DNA from: UBA1146 sp963854815
Lineage (GTDB): Bacteria > Planctomycetota > UBA8108 > UBA1146
Direction of reading: 5' to 3'
DNA length: 46,433 nt
NCBI GenBank assembly: GCA_963854815.1
Contig: CAWLAN010000002.1
Coordinates: 1-46,433 of the forward strand
Made by a program: the position numbers and the translations under genes. Below the pieces are notes generated by a model. That model saw nothing but the letters and a program-made list of their open reading frames with translations. It was not told the DNA's origin and searched no databases. Below are positions 23,956 through 32,248 of this stretch, one piece after another (position 1 is the first letter of the stretch; each line of letters opens with the position of its first letter).

Positions 23956-25737
23956 ATGTTTGATCTGCTGAAGACGCACAGCGTGCGCCGATTCACCTGC
24001 TGCGGGATGGGTGCCTTCCTGCTGCTGATGGTCACATTACTCGTGGGAGTGACTCCACTGCTCCAGGGGCAGCAATTGCAACCGCGTATGGGGGATCCCA
24101 TCGACGGTCTCACCCCGGATCAGTTGGATCGTTTCTTTGCGGGCAGGGATGAGTTCCTGCGAACCTTCGTCGAGGCGGATGGACTGGGCCCTGGATTCAA
24201 TCAGGACTCCTGCGCCTCCTGTCACGCGAATCCCGTCGGTGGTGGTGGAAGCATCACAGTGACCCGGTTCGGAGCTGCAGACAAAGGAGAACCTTTTGAT
24301 CCTCTGGCGTTCCTCGGAGGATCTTTGCTGCAAGCCAACGCCATCTCGGACGAATGCCTGGAGACGGTCCCGGCGGCGGCGACCGTCACCGCAGAACGGA
24401 TCACTCCGTCGCTGCTCGGTGCCGGTTTGATCGAAGCGATCCCCGATGCCGACCTGCTGGCGCTCAACAACGGCGGTGTGGCGCACATGGTGCCGCTGCT
24501 GGAGGATCTCAATGGTCCACTGGTCGTCGGCAAATTTGGCTGGAAAGCTCAGGTGGGCACGCTGCTGTCTTTCAGTGGCGATGCCACCCTCAACGAGATG
24601 GGCATCACCAATAGCCTCGTCGGCATGGAGAATGCACCCAACGGGGACCAGGCCCTACTGGCCCAGTGTGATCTGGTCGCGGACCCGGAAGAGCCACTGG
24701 TCGACGGGGTGCTGTTCATCGAGCGCCTCACCGACTTTCAGCGCTTTCTGGCTCCCCCACCTCAGACTCCCAAGAGCGGTATGGCTGGCGAAGTGATCTT
24801 CAACAGCATCGGCTGTGCTAGCTGTCATATCCCGTCATTCACCAGCGGTGTAGCGCCGGAGGCAGCCCTTTCCAATATTACTTTTCGCCCCTACGGAGAT
24901 TCCCTGCTCCACGAAATGGGGGGCCTCGGCGATGGCATCGTGCAGGGAGATGCTCTCGAACTGGAGATGAAAACTCCTCCGCTGTGGGGGATCCGAGTTC
25001 GTGGTCAATTGCTCCACGATGGTCGAGTACTGGTAAACAGCCTCAGTCAGGGGATCGATGAAGCGGTGTCGTGGCACTTCGGACAGGCTTTGGCGGCTCG
25101 CGAGGCGTGGCAACAACTTGCCGCTGGAGATCAAGATCTGGTCGTTTCGTTCCTGAACTCACTGGGACGAGCCGAGTTCGACATGGACGGTAACGGTTTC
25201 ATCGGATTCGGTGATTTACCAGATTTCATCGATTGCTGGACCGGTGACGCACCGGGAACTTTCGATGCCGATTCCCCCTGCGCCGTCAGTGATCTCGATC
25301 AGGACGGGGATGTCGATAGCGATGACCTCGATGGACTGCAACTGGCCTACATGGACACCCCGGCCGATTGTGACGCAAATGGCACCTGGGATCTGATTCA
25401 GATTCTTCTCCAGGGCGGCGATGCCAACGGCGATGGCATCCTCGATGCCTGCGCGGGTTCGATTTTCCGCCGTGGCGATGGCAACGACGACGCCGGCGTC
25501 GACATCAGCGATCCCATCGCAGCATTGAGCATCCTGTTCGGCGGTGCGCCTGCGCCGACCTGCGAGGATGCCCACGACTCCAACGACGATGGCGCCTTCG
25601 ACATCAGCGATCCCATCTACACCCTCACTTTCCTGTTCGGATCGGGGTTGCCGATGCCCGAACCTGGAAGTGTGAATTGTGGTCCTGACCCGTCAGTAGA
25701 TACCCTCGAATGCGACTCTTACACCAGTTGTCTCTGA
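23956..25737 (+). CDS. Exported dihaem c-type cytochrome, DUF1111 family, with calcium-binding and dockerin-like C-terminus
   Basis: A 593-residue exported protein of the DUF1111 (dihaem thiol-oxidoreductase-like) family, related to MauG/cytochrome c peroxidase folds. Two haem-attachment motifs, CASCH at 86-90 and CASCH at 287-291, are present along with family segments such as PPLWGIRVRGQLLHDGR and the late VVSFLNSLGR. The N-terminus has a hydrophobic export segment. After the catalytic region come EF-hand-like repeats (DMDGNGFIGFGDL, DLDQDGDVDSDDLDG), a GDANGDGILDAC unit, and the two-repeat dockerin-like module (from about residue 505: RGDGNDDAGVDISDP, HDSNDDGAFDISDP) with the CGPDPSVDTLECDSYTSC tail. 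The ATG at 23956 is chosen for GGGAGATGGGAA upstream and the signal peptide; upstream in-frame codons look non-coding. A redox function outside the cytoplasm is likely, with unknown substrate. Confidence 0.88.
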   Translation: MFDLLKTHSVRRFTCCGMGAFLLLMVTLLVGVTPLLQGQQLQPRMGDPIDGLTPDQLDRFFAGRDEFLRTFVEADGLGPGFNQDSCASCHANPVGGGGSITVTRFGAADKGEPFDPLAFLGGSLLQANAISDECLETVPAAATVTAERITPSLLGAGLIEAIPDADLLALNNGGVAHMVPLLEDLNGPLVVGKFGWKAQVGTLLSFSGDATLNEMGITNSLVGMENAPNGDQALLAQCDLVADPEEPLVDGVLFIERLTDFQRFLAPPPQTPKSGMAGEVIFNSIGCASCHIPSFTSGVAPEAALSNITFRPYGDSLLHEMGGLGDGIVQGDALELEMKTPPLWGIRVRGQLLHDGRVLVNSLSQGIDEAVSWHFGQALAAREAWQQLAAGDQDLVVSFLNSLGRAEFDMDGNGFIGFGDLPDFIDCWTGDAPGTFDADSPCAVSDLDQDGDVDSDDLDGLQLAYMDTPADCDANGTWDLIQILLQGGDANGDGILDACAGSIFRRGDGNDDAGVDISDPIAALSILFGGAPAPTCEDAHDSNDDGAFDISDPIYTLTFLFGSGLPMPEPGSVNCGPDPSVDTLECDSYTSCL

Positions 25738-25772
25738 TTCAGGGGTATACAACGGGGGTAATCAACCGATGA

Positions 25773-25811
25773 AAAAGAGGGGTGGTGCCATGAAGGCACC
25801 ACCCCTCTTTT
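25773..25811. terminator. Bidirectional intrinsic terminator
   Basis: A perfect 17-bp stem (AAAAGAGGGGTGGTGCC against its complement) with a 5-nt loop ATGAA. It has A residues at the 5' side and T residues at the 3' side, so it can stop transcription from both the DUF1111 gene (+) and the convergent lipoprotein gene (-). Confidence 0.92.
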
Positions 25812-25840
25812 CGCGCGACCCCGCCCCGAAAGACACGTGA

Positions 25841-26659
25841 TCACAAAGCCCACTCCAGAAAGGCGTAACTTCCTCCGAGGTCGATATCCGCACTGATTCC
25901 GGCGCCGTCGTCGGTGACATCGATGACGAGCGATCGGTGCCCGACTCCGATCAGCATTCCTGATCCCTGGCGAATCCCCGCTCGAATCGTCATTCCCTGG
26001 TAGGTTCCATCGATGTCGCCGTAACTGATCCACAGGCCGGCGATCTCCCCATCGAGTTCGATACTCCAGTTATTGCCAATCGGAGCCGAGAAGGTTGCTC
26101 CGAGACCGAACGAGGGTACCCACTCATCGATGCTCTCACTGGCAGACACTGGTACTGGTAGTTCAGGGCCCGTGGCCGTGAGGGTGGTACCGAGTTCCAG
26201 ATGATCGACCCCCCAGATGTACTTCAGCAGTATCGGTCCGACTCCCAGCAACGCTCCCTTGCTGCGAAAAGTGGAGACTTTCGCGCGAAAATCACTCTGC
26301 AGGAGCGCGCCATCCGGGAACTCCTCTCCGGAGTAAACGAAGCCCCCCATCAGGGTATTGGAACCCATCGATGAGTAATCGAGAGTGGTCACCTCGAAGG
26401 TGCCCACTCCCAGATCCGCCTCGAGACCATAGACCCAGAAACCCTCACGAGATGTGAGGCCGAGAACATCCTCCAGATCGAGATCGAGATCGAGATCGTC
26501 CAGATCGGAAGCCCGAATCGAACCGCCCGGTTCCGGTTCCCAGTTCTCAGCGCGAAACCGGAACATCCCGGCTCCACCGGCACCACAACCCGACAGCATG
26601 ATCGAGCACAACAACAGGGTCACGCTCAGGACGCACAAGTGTTTCTGGATGGCGTTCAT
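25841..26659 (-). CDS. Outer-membrane-type lipoprotein of unknown function
   Basis: A 272-residue lipoprotein with lipobox LSGC at 22-25. The mature part begins with an acidic run of alternating Asp-Leu (DLDDLDLDLDLEDV) and continues as alternating amphipathic beta strands (GFWVYGLEADLGVGTFEVTT; GPILLKYIWG; WSIELDGEIAGLWISYG; GHRSLVIDV), ending in an aromatic/aliphatic C-terminal strand (GGSYAFLEWAL). This resembles small beta-barrel outer-membrane proteins, although no family is recognised. The ATG at 26659 is preferred to a codon 17 positions upstream because AGGAG lies 7 nt before it and the signal peptide starts there. It is convergent with the DUF1111 gene across a shared terminator. Confidence 0.78.
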   Translation of the reverse strand: MNAIQKHLCVLSVTLLLCSIMLSGCGAGGAGMFRFRAENWEPEPGGSIRASDLDDLDLDLDLEDVLGLTSREGFWVYGLEADLGVGTFEVTTLDYSSMGSNTLMGGFVYSGEEFPDGALLQSDFRAKVSTFRSKGALLGVGPILLKYIWGVDHLELGTTLTATGPELPVPVSASESIDEWVPSFGLGATFSAPIGNNWSIELDGEIAGLWISYGDIDGTYQGMTIRAGIRQGSGMLIGVGHRSLVIDVTDDGAGISADIDLGGSYAFLEWAL

Positions 26660-26773
26660 GGGGCTCCTTCCGACCATGTTCTGGCGGAAAAAGCATATCC
26701 GGAATCGCAATAAACGACCAGTGTGGGTACATTGGTCTCGCCCTGAACTGTGGTGAGGATCATTCTCGCGCGG

Positions 26774-26857
26774 GGGCGAGTGGCGGAACTGGTATACGCG
26801 GCGGACTTAAAATCCGCTCCCCGTTCGGGGATCCGGGTTCGACTCCCGGCTCGCCCA
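26774..26857 (+). tRNA. tRNA-Leu (anticodon UAA)
   Basis: The acceptor stem is GGGCGAG/CTCGCCC with discriminator A. The anticodon arm GCGGA-CTTAAAA-TCCGC gives UAA. A long variable arm (TCCCCGTTCGGGGA) marks a class II tRNA, and the T arm is CCGGG-TTCGACT-CCCGG. CCA is not encoded (the gene continues as TCT), unlike the tRNA-Cys in the same window. A T-run five bases downstream may end transcription. Confidence 0.96.
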
Positions 26858-26973
26858 TCTCTCTTTTTAGACGATCTCCTCCATCGATTCAGTCGATCAA
26901 GGGTGATTGGGAAGACCTCCTCAGATCATCCGGCCAGGTTTTCTCCGGTCGATCCTGTCACACCACCTCGCGA

Positions 26974-27768
26974 TCACTTCTGAGGGAAGAAGCAGTCCTG
27001 GAAAATCTTCTGGAACTCTTCCGGCTCTCGAGAAGTGGCGAAGTAGTAGCACACCGATTCAGAGGGACAACAGAAGACCGCGAGGTTGCGACCTTCCATG
27101 GCACACTGAAGCCCATCGATCTCGCCAGGGGAACTGGGACTGACGAAAAAGGAGAGGGGTTCCCGCCCGAGCAGATAGAAGACCTTGGCGATGCGAAGAT
27201 CGCCGCACTGTTCGAAGGAAACTCCCTGCAGCGTTGCCGTCTCTCCGATGCAATCCTGCAACCGATCCAGATCGAACAGCCGCACCTCGGTACCCAGTTC
27301 CTTCGCCATGAAGGCGGCCATCTTCTCGGAGCCATCGAACCGCCACTCCGGACTCGCCTCACCATTGACACTCCTGAGGTGCGAATCAAACACATGGGTC
27401 GAGACCATCGCGTGGAGATCCTGATTTTGTCCGGGGAAGAAGTGATTGAAGGAGGAGAGGAGCACGAAGAGGAAGGCCGCGGCGATGGCAAAGGGGAGCA
27501 TCTTTCGCCCGGTCCATCGCGGATAAGACCGCTGCCTTCCGGCCTCGATGGCAATCGACTGCCGGACCCTCGCCTCGAGGTCTTCAGGGACTCGAGGTCG
27601 CTGTGCCTTGGTCTTCACCAGTAGTTTGATGTGCTCGACGGCCTTGGCGGCATCGGCGCACTTGGGACAGAGGGAGACGTGCGTGTCGACTTCCTCGCTA
27701 AAGGAGCCTTCCAGCTCGCCATCGACCCACTCGTGGAGTCGTTCTCTATATCGCATACAATCCTTCAT
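26974..27768 (-). CDS. Anti-sigma factor with N-terminal zinc finger, transmembrane
   Basis: A 264-residue protein that should hold the ECF sigma factor encoded 18 bp upstream. The zinc-finger anti-sigma domain is at the N-terminus, with a His then the C-x-x-C pair in HVSLCPKC (about residues 30-37), preceded by the family's LHEWVDGELEG helix. A single membrane helix lies at about 90-108 (MLPFAIAAAFLFVLLSSF). The remaining ~155 residues are periplasmic with at least six cysteines, including the late CCPSESVC, and could sense redox or metal. An ATG five codons in (27756) with AAGGA upstream is an alternative start. The pair is transcribed as one unit. Confidence 0.88.
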   Translation of the reverse strand: MKDCMRYRERLHEWVDGELEGSFSEEVDTHVSLCPKCADAAKAVEHIKLLVKTKAQRPRVPEDLEARVRQSIAIEAGRQRSYPRWTGRKMLPFAIAAAFLFVLLSSFNHFFPGQNQDLHAMVSTHVFDSHLRSVNGEASPEWRFDGSEKMAAFMAKELGTEVRLFDLDRLQDCIGETATLQGVSFEQCGDLRIAKVFYLLGREPLSFFVSPSSPGEIDGLQCAMEGRNLAVFCCPSESVCYYFATSREPEEFQKIFQDCFFPQK

Positions 27769-27786
27769 GAGCCCTTATTCCTTCTG

Positions 27787-28362
27787 TTATTCGCGCCCAT
27801 ATCCCAACTCATGGGCGTAATTTACCAAGCGCTCCTTCAGAAACGCCCGTCCTCTTGAGATCCTGGAACGAACCGTACCGATGGGTACATCCAGCACCTC
27901 CGAAATTTCTCCGTAACTCAAACCCTCCAGATCACAAAGCAACAGAGCTTTGCGGAAGGGTTCTGGAAGTTCTAGCAAGTAGCGATTCACTTCGTCTCCG
28001 AACAGATCGAGGAAGGTTTCCTCGTTCTCGATGCCATCACGCTCGAAGACCTCGATCGAACGTCGTGGAGAATCCACCGCCAGTTCCTCGACCGCAGAAC
28101 TATGATGCGGACGTCGGGCCTTTTCACGGTACAAGTCGATGAAGTGATTCTTGCAGATCCTGAACAACCAGGACTTCGCGTTGCTTCCGGCGCGGAAACG
28201 ATCGAAAGCCTTGAAGGCCTTCAGGAATGTATCCTGGACCAGATCTTCTGCCTGTGCCCGGTTCCTCGTCAGACCCAGGGCGAAGCGGAAGACGTCATCG
28301 ACGTGAGGAAGGGTGATCTCCTCGAAGAGATTCCGTTCTCCTCGACTTCCTTTCTCACTCAT
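27787..28362 (-). CDS. ECF-type RNA polymerase sigma factor (sigma-70 family)
   Basis: A 191-residue extracytoplasmic-function sigma factor. Region 2 contains LTRNRAQAEDLVQDTFLKAF and region 2.4 KSWLFRICKNHFIDLYR; region 4 contains LPEPFRKALLLCDLEGLSYG followed by the helix-turn-helix EISEVLDVPIGTVRSRISRG. Regions 1.1 and 3 are absent, as in all group IV sigma factors. The central acidic linker (residues 85-125) is longer than usual. The partner anti-sigma gene is 18 bp downstream. Upstream, on the same strand, are a metallopeptidase lipoprotein and a penicillin-amidase homologue, so this factor may be co-transcribed with secreted hydrolases. Its target promoters cannot be read from the window. 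Confidence 0.95.
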   Translation of the reverse strand: MSEKGSRGERNLFEEITLPHVDDVFRFALGLTRNRAQAEDLVQDTFLKAFKAFDRFRAGSNAKSWLFRICKNHFIDLYREKARRPHHSSAVEELAVDSPRRSIEVFERDGIENEETFLDLFGDEVNRYLLELPEPFRKALLLCDLEGLSYGEISEVLDVPIGTVRSRISRGRAFLKERLVNYAHELGYGRE

Positions 28363-28398
28363 GGATCCTCCTTAGAGCGGGCGTGCTCCCTCTACAGG

Positions 28399-29451
28399 CT
28401 AATCCCGGCTCGAGTTCTCCCGAGACCGAAAATCACCCTCTACGGGACCGGACGAGGATTCTGCTGCTCCAGTTCCTACTTTTTTTGCAAGGCCCCAGAT
28501 GGCCAGATTCGCCACATCCTGGCCTGATTCCGCCCACATCCGCTCCCAATCGATCGCCTCTGGATCATAGATCTCGGCCATCAGCACCCGCGGCAGGCTC
28601 CAGCGCTCGCTGGCGAGTGCTGCTGCTGAGAAAGCCTGCCACTGCTGGGCTTCCAACGACTGCAGAAACTGCTGGTGAGCCTGCCGGCGTTTCCCGGCCA
28701 GCAATCCGTCTCGATACTTGCGTAGAAGGCGGTTGAGACGCAGTTCATCATGATATCTGAGTCGGTGACGTGTGCTTTCATCTCCATCTTCGCCGTATCT
28801 TGAAACCAACCACTCCTGAGCCAGACGATTTCCGAGGAAGGTCGCCAATCCCTCGTTCCATTGCGCGTTGCTCGGCATGTGAATGGTCCGGTGAACCAGT
28901 TCGTGGAGCAGCGTCGTTACCCATCGATGCTCGGGAAGTTCCAGCAGCGATGTGAGCATCGGCTCTGCAAACCATCCGAGACTGCTCCATGCCTCGACTG
29001 CCATCACTTCCGACTCCCAGCCAAGAGTAATGAGTTGATTGGCTTCTTGTTGGGCATGATCACGGAACCGATATCCCTTGTAGGGAACCTTTCCCACCAG
29101 AGGAAAACTCCAGTGGTGAAGGCTCATCGTATTCGGATCAGCGGCCACCACGATCCAACTGACGGGGCCCGCAATCGAATCGATCCGTTGGTAGGCATTC
29201 CCGACCTGTAGCCCGCGCATACGGGCAAAATCCAACACGTCCGGTAGTAGTTCGAGTTGCGACCGCAACCTCGAACTCTCATCCAGATCACTCATCACCT
29301 GTTGGTGGGGTCTGGAGGAGGCGAGTCGATGGGTCACCGCGCTGGCATTGGAGGCGATCCAGGCGGTATGGCAGCCGCACATGCAGATCAACATCCCCAG
29401 CAGGAGAGAGCACAGAAAACCGCGGTTTCTGAACGGATTACGGGTTTTCAT
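28399..29451 (-). CDS. Predicted zinc aminopeptidase lipoprotein (PF10023 family)
   Basis: A 350-residue lipoprotein matching the PF10023 'putative aminopeptidase' family. The zinc site is HELVH at 183-187 and E200 in QWNEGLATFLGNRLAQEW. Family landmarks also include YKGYRF and the LGWFAEPM segment before the zinc site. A signal peptide (residues 1-25) ends in cysteines at 25 and 27, giving a lipobox-like MCGC. The ATG at 29451 lies 14 bp inside the end of the penicillin-amidase gene. An upstream in-frame ATG exists but would add a Ser/Thr-rich stretch before the signal peptide. Aminopeptidase activity is inferred from the family name and motif. Confidence 0.86.
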   Translation of the reverse strand: MKTRNPFRNRGFLCSLLLGMLICMCGCHTAWIASNASAVTHRLASSRPHQQVMSDLDESSRLRSQLELLPDVLDFARMRGLQVGNAYQRIDSIAGPVSWIVVAADPNTMSLHHWSFPLVGKVPYKGYRFRDHAQQEANQLITLGWESEVMAVEAWSSLGWFAEPMLTSLLELPEHRWVTTLLHELVHRTIHMPSNAQWNEGLATFLGNRLAQEWLVSRYGEDGDESTRHRLRYHDELRLNRLLRKYRDGLLAGKRRQAHQQFLQSLEAQQWQAFSAAALASERWSLPRVLMAEIYDPEAIDWERMWAESGQDVANLAIWGLAKKVGTGAAESSSGPVEGDFRSRENSSRD

Positions 29452-32101
29452 CGAATGTCGGGAAGGGACGGTGGAAGAACCCATCGAAGATGTCGGTGAA
29501 GCCGAAGTATTGCTCATCAAACTCCGGTTCTCCTCCCGGACCCTGGTAGATCGCCCCCGACTCTCCCAGCGGGATCATCGATTCGATCCGTACCGGCCCA
29601 CCGGGTCCCACTTCCACCACCTGAGCATAAGTGGATCGATCGAGCCAGGGTGAACTCCACACCTGCCCCACCACCGATCCCACATAATCGATGGTGGCAC
29701 GCTGGTGATTCCAGGGACGTGGACCGAGTTCCGCAAGAGTATCGTCGAGCGCAAGTATGATGATTCCGGTGGCGTCGGTCGGTTTCGGTATGGAACTACG
29801 ATTCTGGAACCAGTCGATGCGGTTCTCGAGTACCGCACCGGATCCGGGCAGTGCCCGGATCAGTACGTTGAAGAGCAGGTTTCGATCCTGATTGGTGTAG
29901 AACAGGCTCTCGGTGTCGAGTTCATCCTCGAAGGTCAACTCGAGTGTTCGGCTGATCCAACGATCCTGCAGCAGCCAGGCATCCGCATCCAGTTCGCCAG
30001 TGGTCCAGGCATCCGGTCCACCTGCCGGGAAGTAACCATCCCACTGTTCCATCAACATCAAAGCCTCGAGGCGTTCCAGGTCGAGATCGGATTCGACCGC
30101 ATCGACGAAGGCATCTTTGACGAAGAACCAGCGATTTCCGCCACTGCGGCCCAGATCGCAGCAATCGGTTGCACTGACCTCTAGCGCCAGGTCGCGCACG
30201 AACTCGAAGGAGAGAGGGCCCTCTTCCACCGCATCGGCGAGCCGATCTTGCACCGCATGTGCTCGATGAAACCGCCCGTAGGCATGGATAGGATTGGCGC
30301 CACCAGCGGGCCCTCCACCCGCTTTGTTGTTCCAGCCGCCGATCCATCCGCGTTGAGGGTTCCGAACCGTCTTACGCGGCTTGTAGGTAACAGGTTGCGT
30401 CCATTCCATGGTGCCGTCACCGAGCTGGGGCAATCTAGGATCCGCATCCGGGGGGCGGACCGGATCGAGTCCCGCCATCCAGTACCCGACATTGCCCCGT
30501 CGGTCTGCATAACAAACGTGAAGGCTGACACAGAATCGATCCATCGCGTCCGCGAAATCATCGATGTTGCGAGCCGTGATGTAATCCAGATTCACATCGA
30601 TGGTTTTGAGTTCCTTTTGCCAATGAGAATACTTCCACGCCGCAACAGGTCCTTCTAGAATATCCGGATTGAGGATCAGCGGTGCGACTACCGGACCGTG
30701 CTCGGTGTGATAGATCGGCAGCGTCAACACCGCACCTTCATTGTTGAGCGGGATGTACTCGATCCTGTGCAGGAAGATGTCCTCAGCATCATCGATGTAG
30801 ATGTCAACGGTATGAGCGTGGGCCACCTGGCCTGACCATGCATGTTGCGGTGAACGGCCGATGATCATCCCCGGAAGTCCAGCCAGCGCCATCCCTGAAA
30901 TCTCGATCCCCGCACCTTTCAGTGAACCCTCGACGATGAGGCCAGGCGCATTGAAACCCATCTGTGGTCCCGAGTAGAGGATTGGATTTCCTGACTCGGT
31001 GAGGTCTCCCGAGACCACCCAGGCGTAACTTCCCATGCGAATCGTGGAGCCGAGTTCCGCAAGTCTTCTGGTCGTTCCGGCAAATACGTCATCGACCCTG
31101 TCTCGCAGGGCACGAAGGTTCTCGATCTGGTACTGCCCCGGATGAGGAACCGGAGGCGGATTTGAGCCTGCAAATGGAATCACGAAGTCCTCGGGGGGAA
31201 TCATCGTCGGAGCTTCGGGATCATCGAGCCATCGAAGATCATCGAACATCTCCATTCCATCGATCGGGTGTTCATCGAGCAACTCCGCCAGCAATAGAGC
31301 ATTGTCCATTTGATGAGTGGAGAGCGCCTCCGAATCGAAGTTTCTCAGCAAGGTCACCTGGAGCGCCATCACATCCGTGATGGTCCAGAGATCGGGAACG
31401 AAATCGAGTTCGTAAAATTCATAGGGAAGTAGATCTGGATTCGCAATCACATCTTCGATGCGTCGATTGAGCCCATCGATATAAGCCAGCGCAACAAGCT
31501 GTCCCACTTCGGAAACCTGGGAAAAACCATCTTCGAGTTCCTGCTCCGAATATCCAAGCAGTCGGATGGCGATATCCGTGTTGAGTTGGCTGGGTCCGAG
31601 GATCTCGGTGAGTCTACCCGTGCATAACCTCCTGAAGAATTCCATCTGCCATAACCGGTCGGTGGCAACGGCGTAACCAAACGCCTCGTACAGACCGTAC
31701 AGATCTCCACCCTCGATGAACCAGACTCCCTGATCATCCCGGCTCACCGTTACATCCGGGACCTCCGGACAGACCGGATAACTGTCACACTCACCGATGG
31801 AGGAGATTGCGCAGTAGGGATATGGATGCCTTGGTGGACCGCCATCCATCAGTCGATAAGAGATGATATGCGCAGCATCTGCGAGATCGACCACGCCATC
31901 GGCATTGGTATCGCGGGCGGCGGCACACTCTCCTCCCGGTCCTCCCAGATAAAGATGCTGCAGCAGCCAGATCCCATCGGCGATATTCACCCGTCCATCG
32001 ACATTGGCATCGCCTCGCAGGAATGGAATGTCCGCCGCAGGAACAAATCCCCCGGTGAAGGAGAAGAGCACCATGAATAGGCACATCGACAGGCGGAACA
32101 T
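29438..32101 (-). CDS. Secreted penicillin-amidase (S45) family Ntn-hydrolase with N-terminal dockerin-like module
   Basis: An 887-residue member of the penicillin amidase/acyl-homoserine lactone acylase family, which cleaves amide bonds after self-processing at a serine. The predicted nucleophile is S358 in RMGSYAWVVSGDLTESG, matching the family's GSN-W-V pattern with Tyr in place of Asn. Downstream family motifs include NPILYSGPQMGF, LPGMIIGRSPQHAWSG and GGWNNKAG. After the signal peptide (1-22) come about 85 residues of a two-repeat dockerin-like module (RGDANVDGRVNIADG, RDTNADGVVDLADA) with a Cys-rich end (YCAISSIGECDSYPVC), placed before the hydrolase domain. The ATG at 32101 has AGGAGG 8 nt upstream; longer upstream frames lack a signal peptide. 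The substrate is unknown. Confidence 0.88.
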   Translation of the reverse strand: MFRLSMCLFMVLFSFTGGFVPAADIPFLRGDANVDGRVNIADGIWLLQHLYLGGPGGECAAARDTNADGVVDLADAAHIISYRLMDGGPPRHPYPYCAISSIGECDSYPVCPEVPDVTVSRDDQGVWFIEGGDLYGLYEAFGYAVATDRLWQMEFFRRLCTGRLTEILGPSQLNTDIAIRLLGYSEQELEDGFSQVSEVGQLVALAYIDGLNRRIEDVIANPDLLPYEFYELDFVPDLWTITDVMALQVTLLRNFDSEALSTHQMDNALLLAELLDEHPIDGMEMFDDLRWLDDPEAPTMIPPEDFVIPFAGSNPPPVPHPGQYQIENLRALRDRVDDVFAGTTRRLAELGSTIRMGSYAWVVSGDLTESGNPILYSGPQMGFNAPGLIVEGSLKGAGIEISGMALAGLPGMIIGRSPQHAWSGQVAHAHTVDIYIDDAEDIFLHRIEYIPLNNEGAVLTLPIYHTEHGPVVAPLILNPDILEGPVAAWKYSHWQKELKTIDVNLDYITARNIDDFADAMDRFCVSLHVCYADRRGNVGYWMAGLDPVRPPDADPRLPQLGDGTMEWTQPVTYKPRKTVRNPQRGWIGGWNNKAGGGPAGGANPIHAYGRFHRAHAVQDRLADAVEEGPLSFEFVRDLALEVSATDCCDLGRSGGNRWFFVKDAFVDAVESDLDLERLEALMLMEQWDGYFPAGGPDAWTTGELDADAWLLQDRWISRTLELTFEDELDTESLFYTNQDRNLLFNVLIRALPGSGAVLENRIDWFQNRSSIPKPTDATGIIILALDDTLAELGPRPWNHQRATIDYVGSVVGQVWSSPWLDRSTYAQVVEVGPGGPVRIESMIPLGESGAIYQGPGGEPEFDEQYFGFTDIFDGFFHRPFPTFDENP

Positions 32102-32248
32102 CCGGAACACCTCCTTGGCGTGGTCTATTCTAACGCTGGAAACAGCCAGAATCAGCGCTACGACCCTCGGTTCCTGAGTCCCACGGCGCTGGTAGAATGG
32201 CATCCGGGTCCAGATCCTGAAAAGGCTCCCACCATGGAGGTTACTCTG

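Noticed and set aside
26465..26510. Repeated GATCGA-type hexamers as a possible regulatory repeat
   Set aside because: They lie inside the lipoprotein gene and simply encode the Asp-Leu run after the lipobox.
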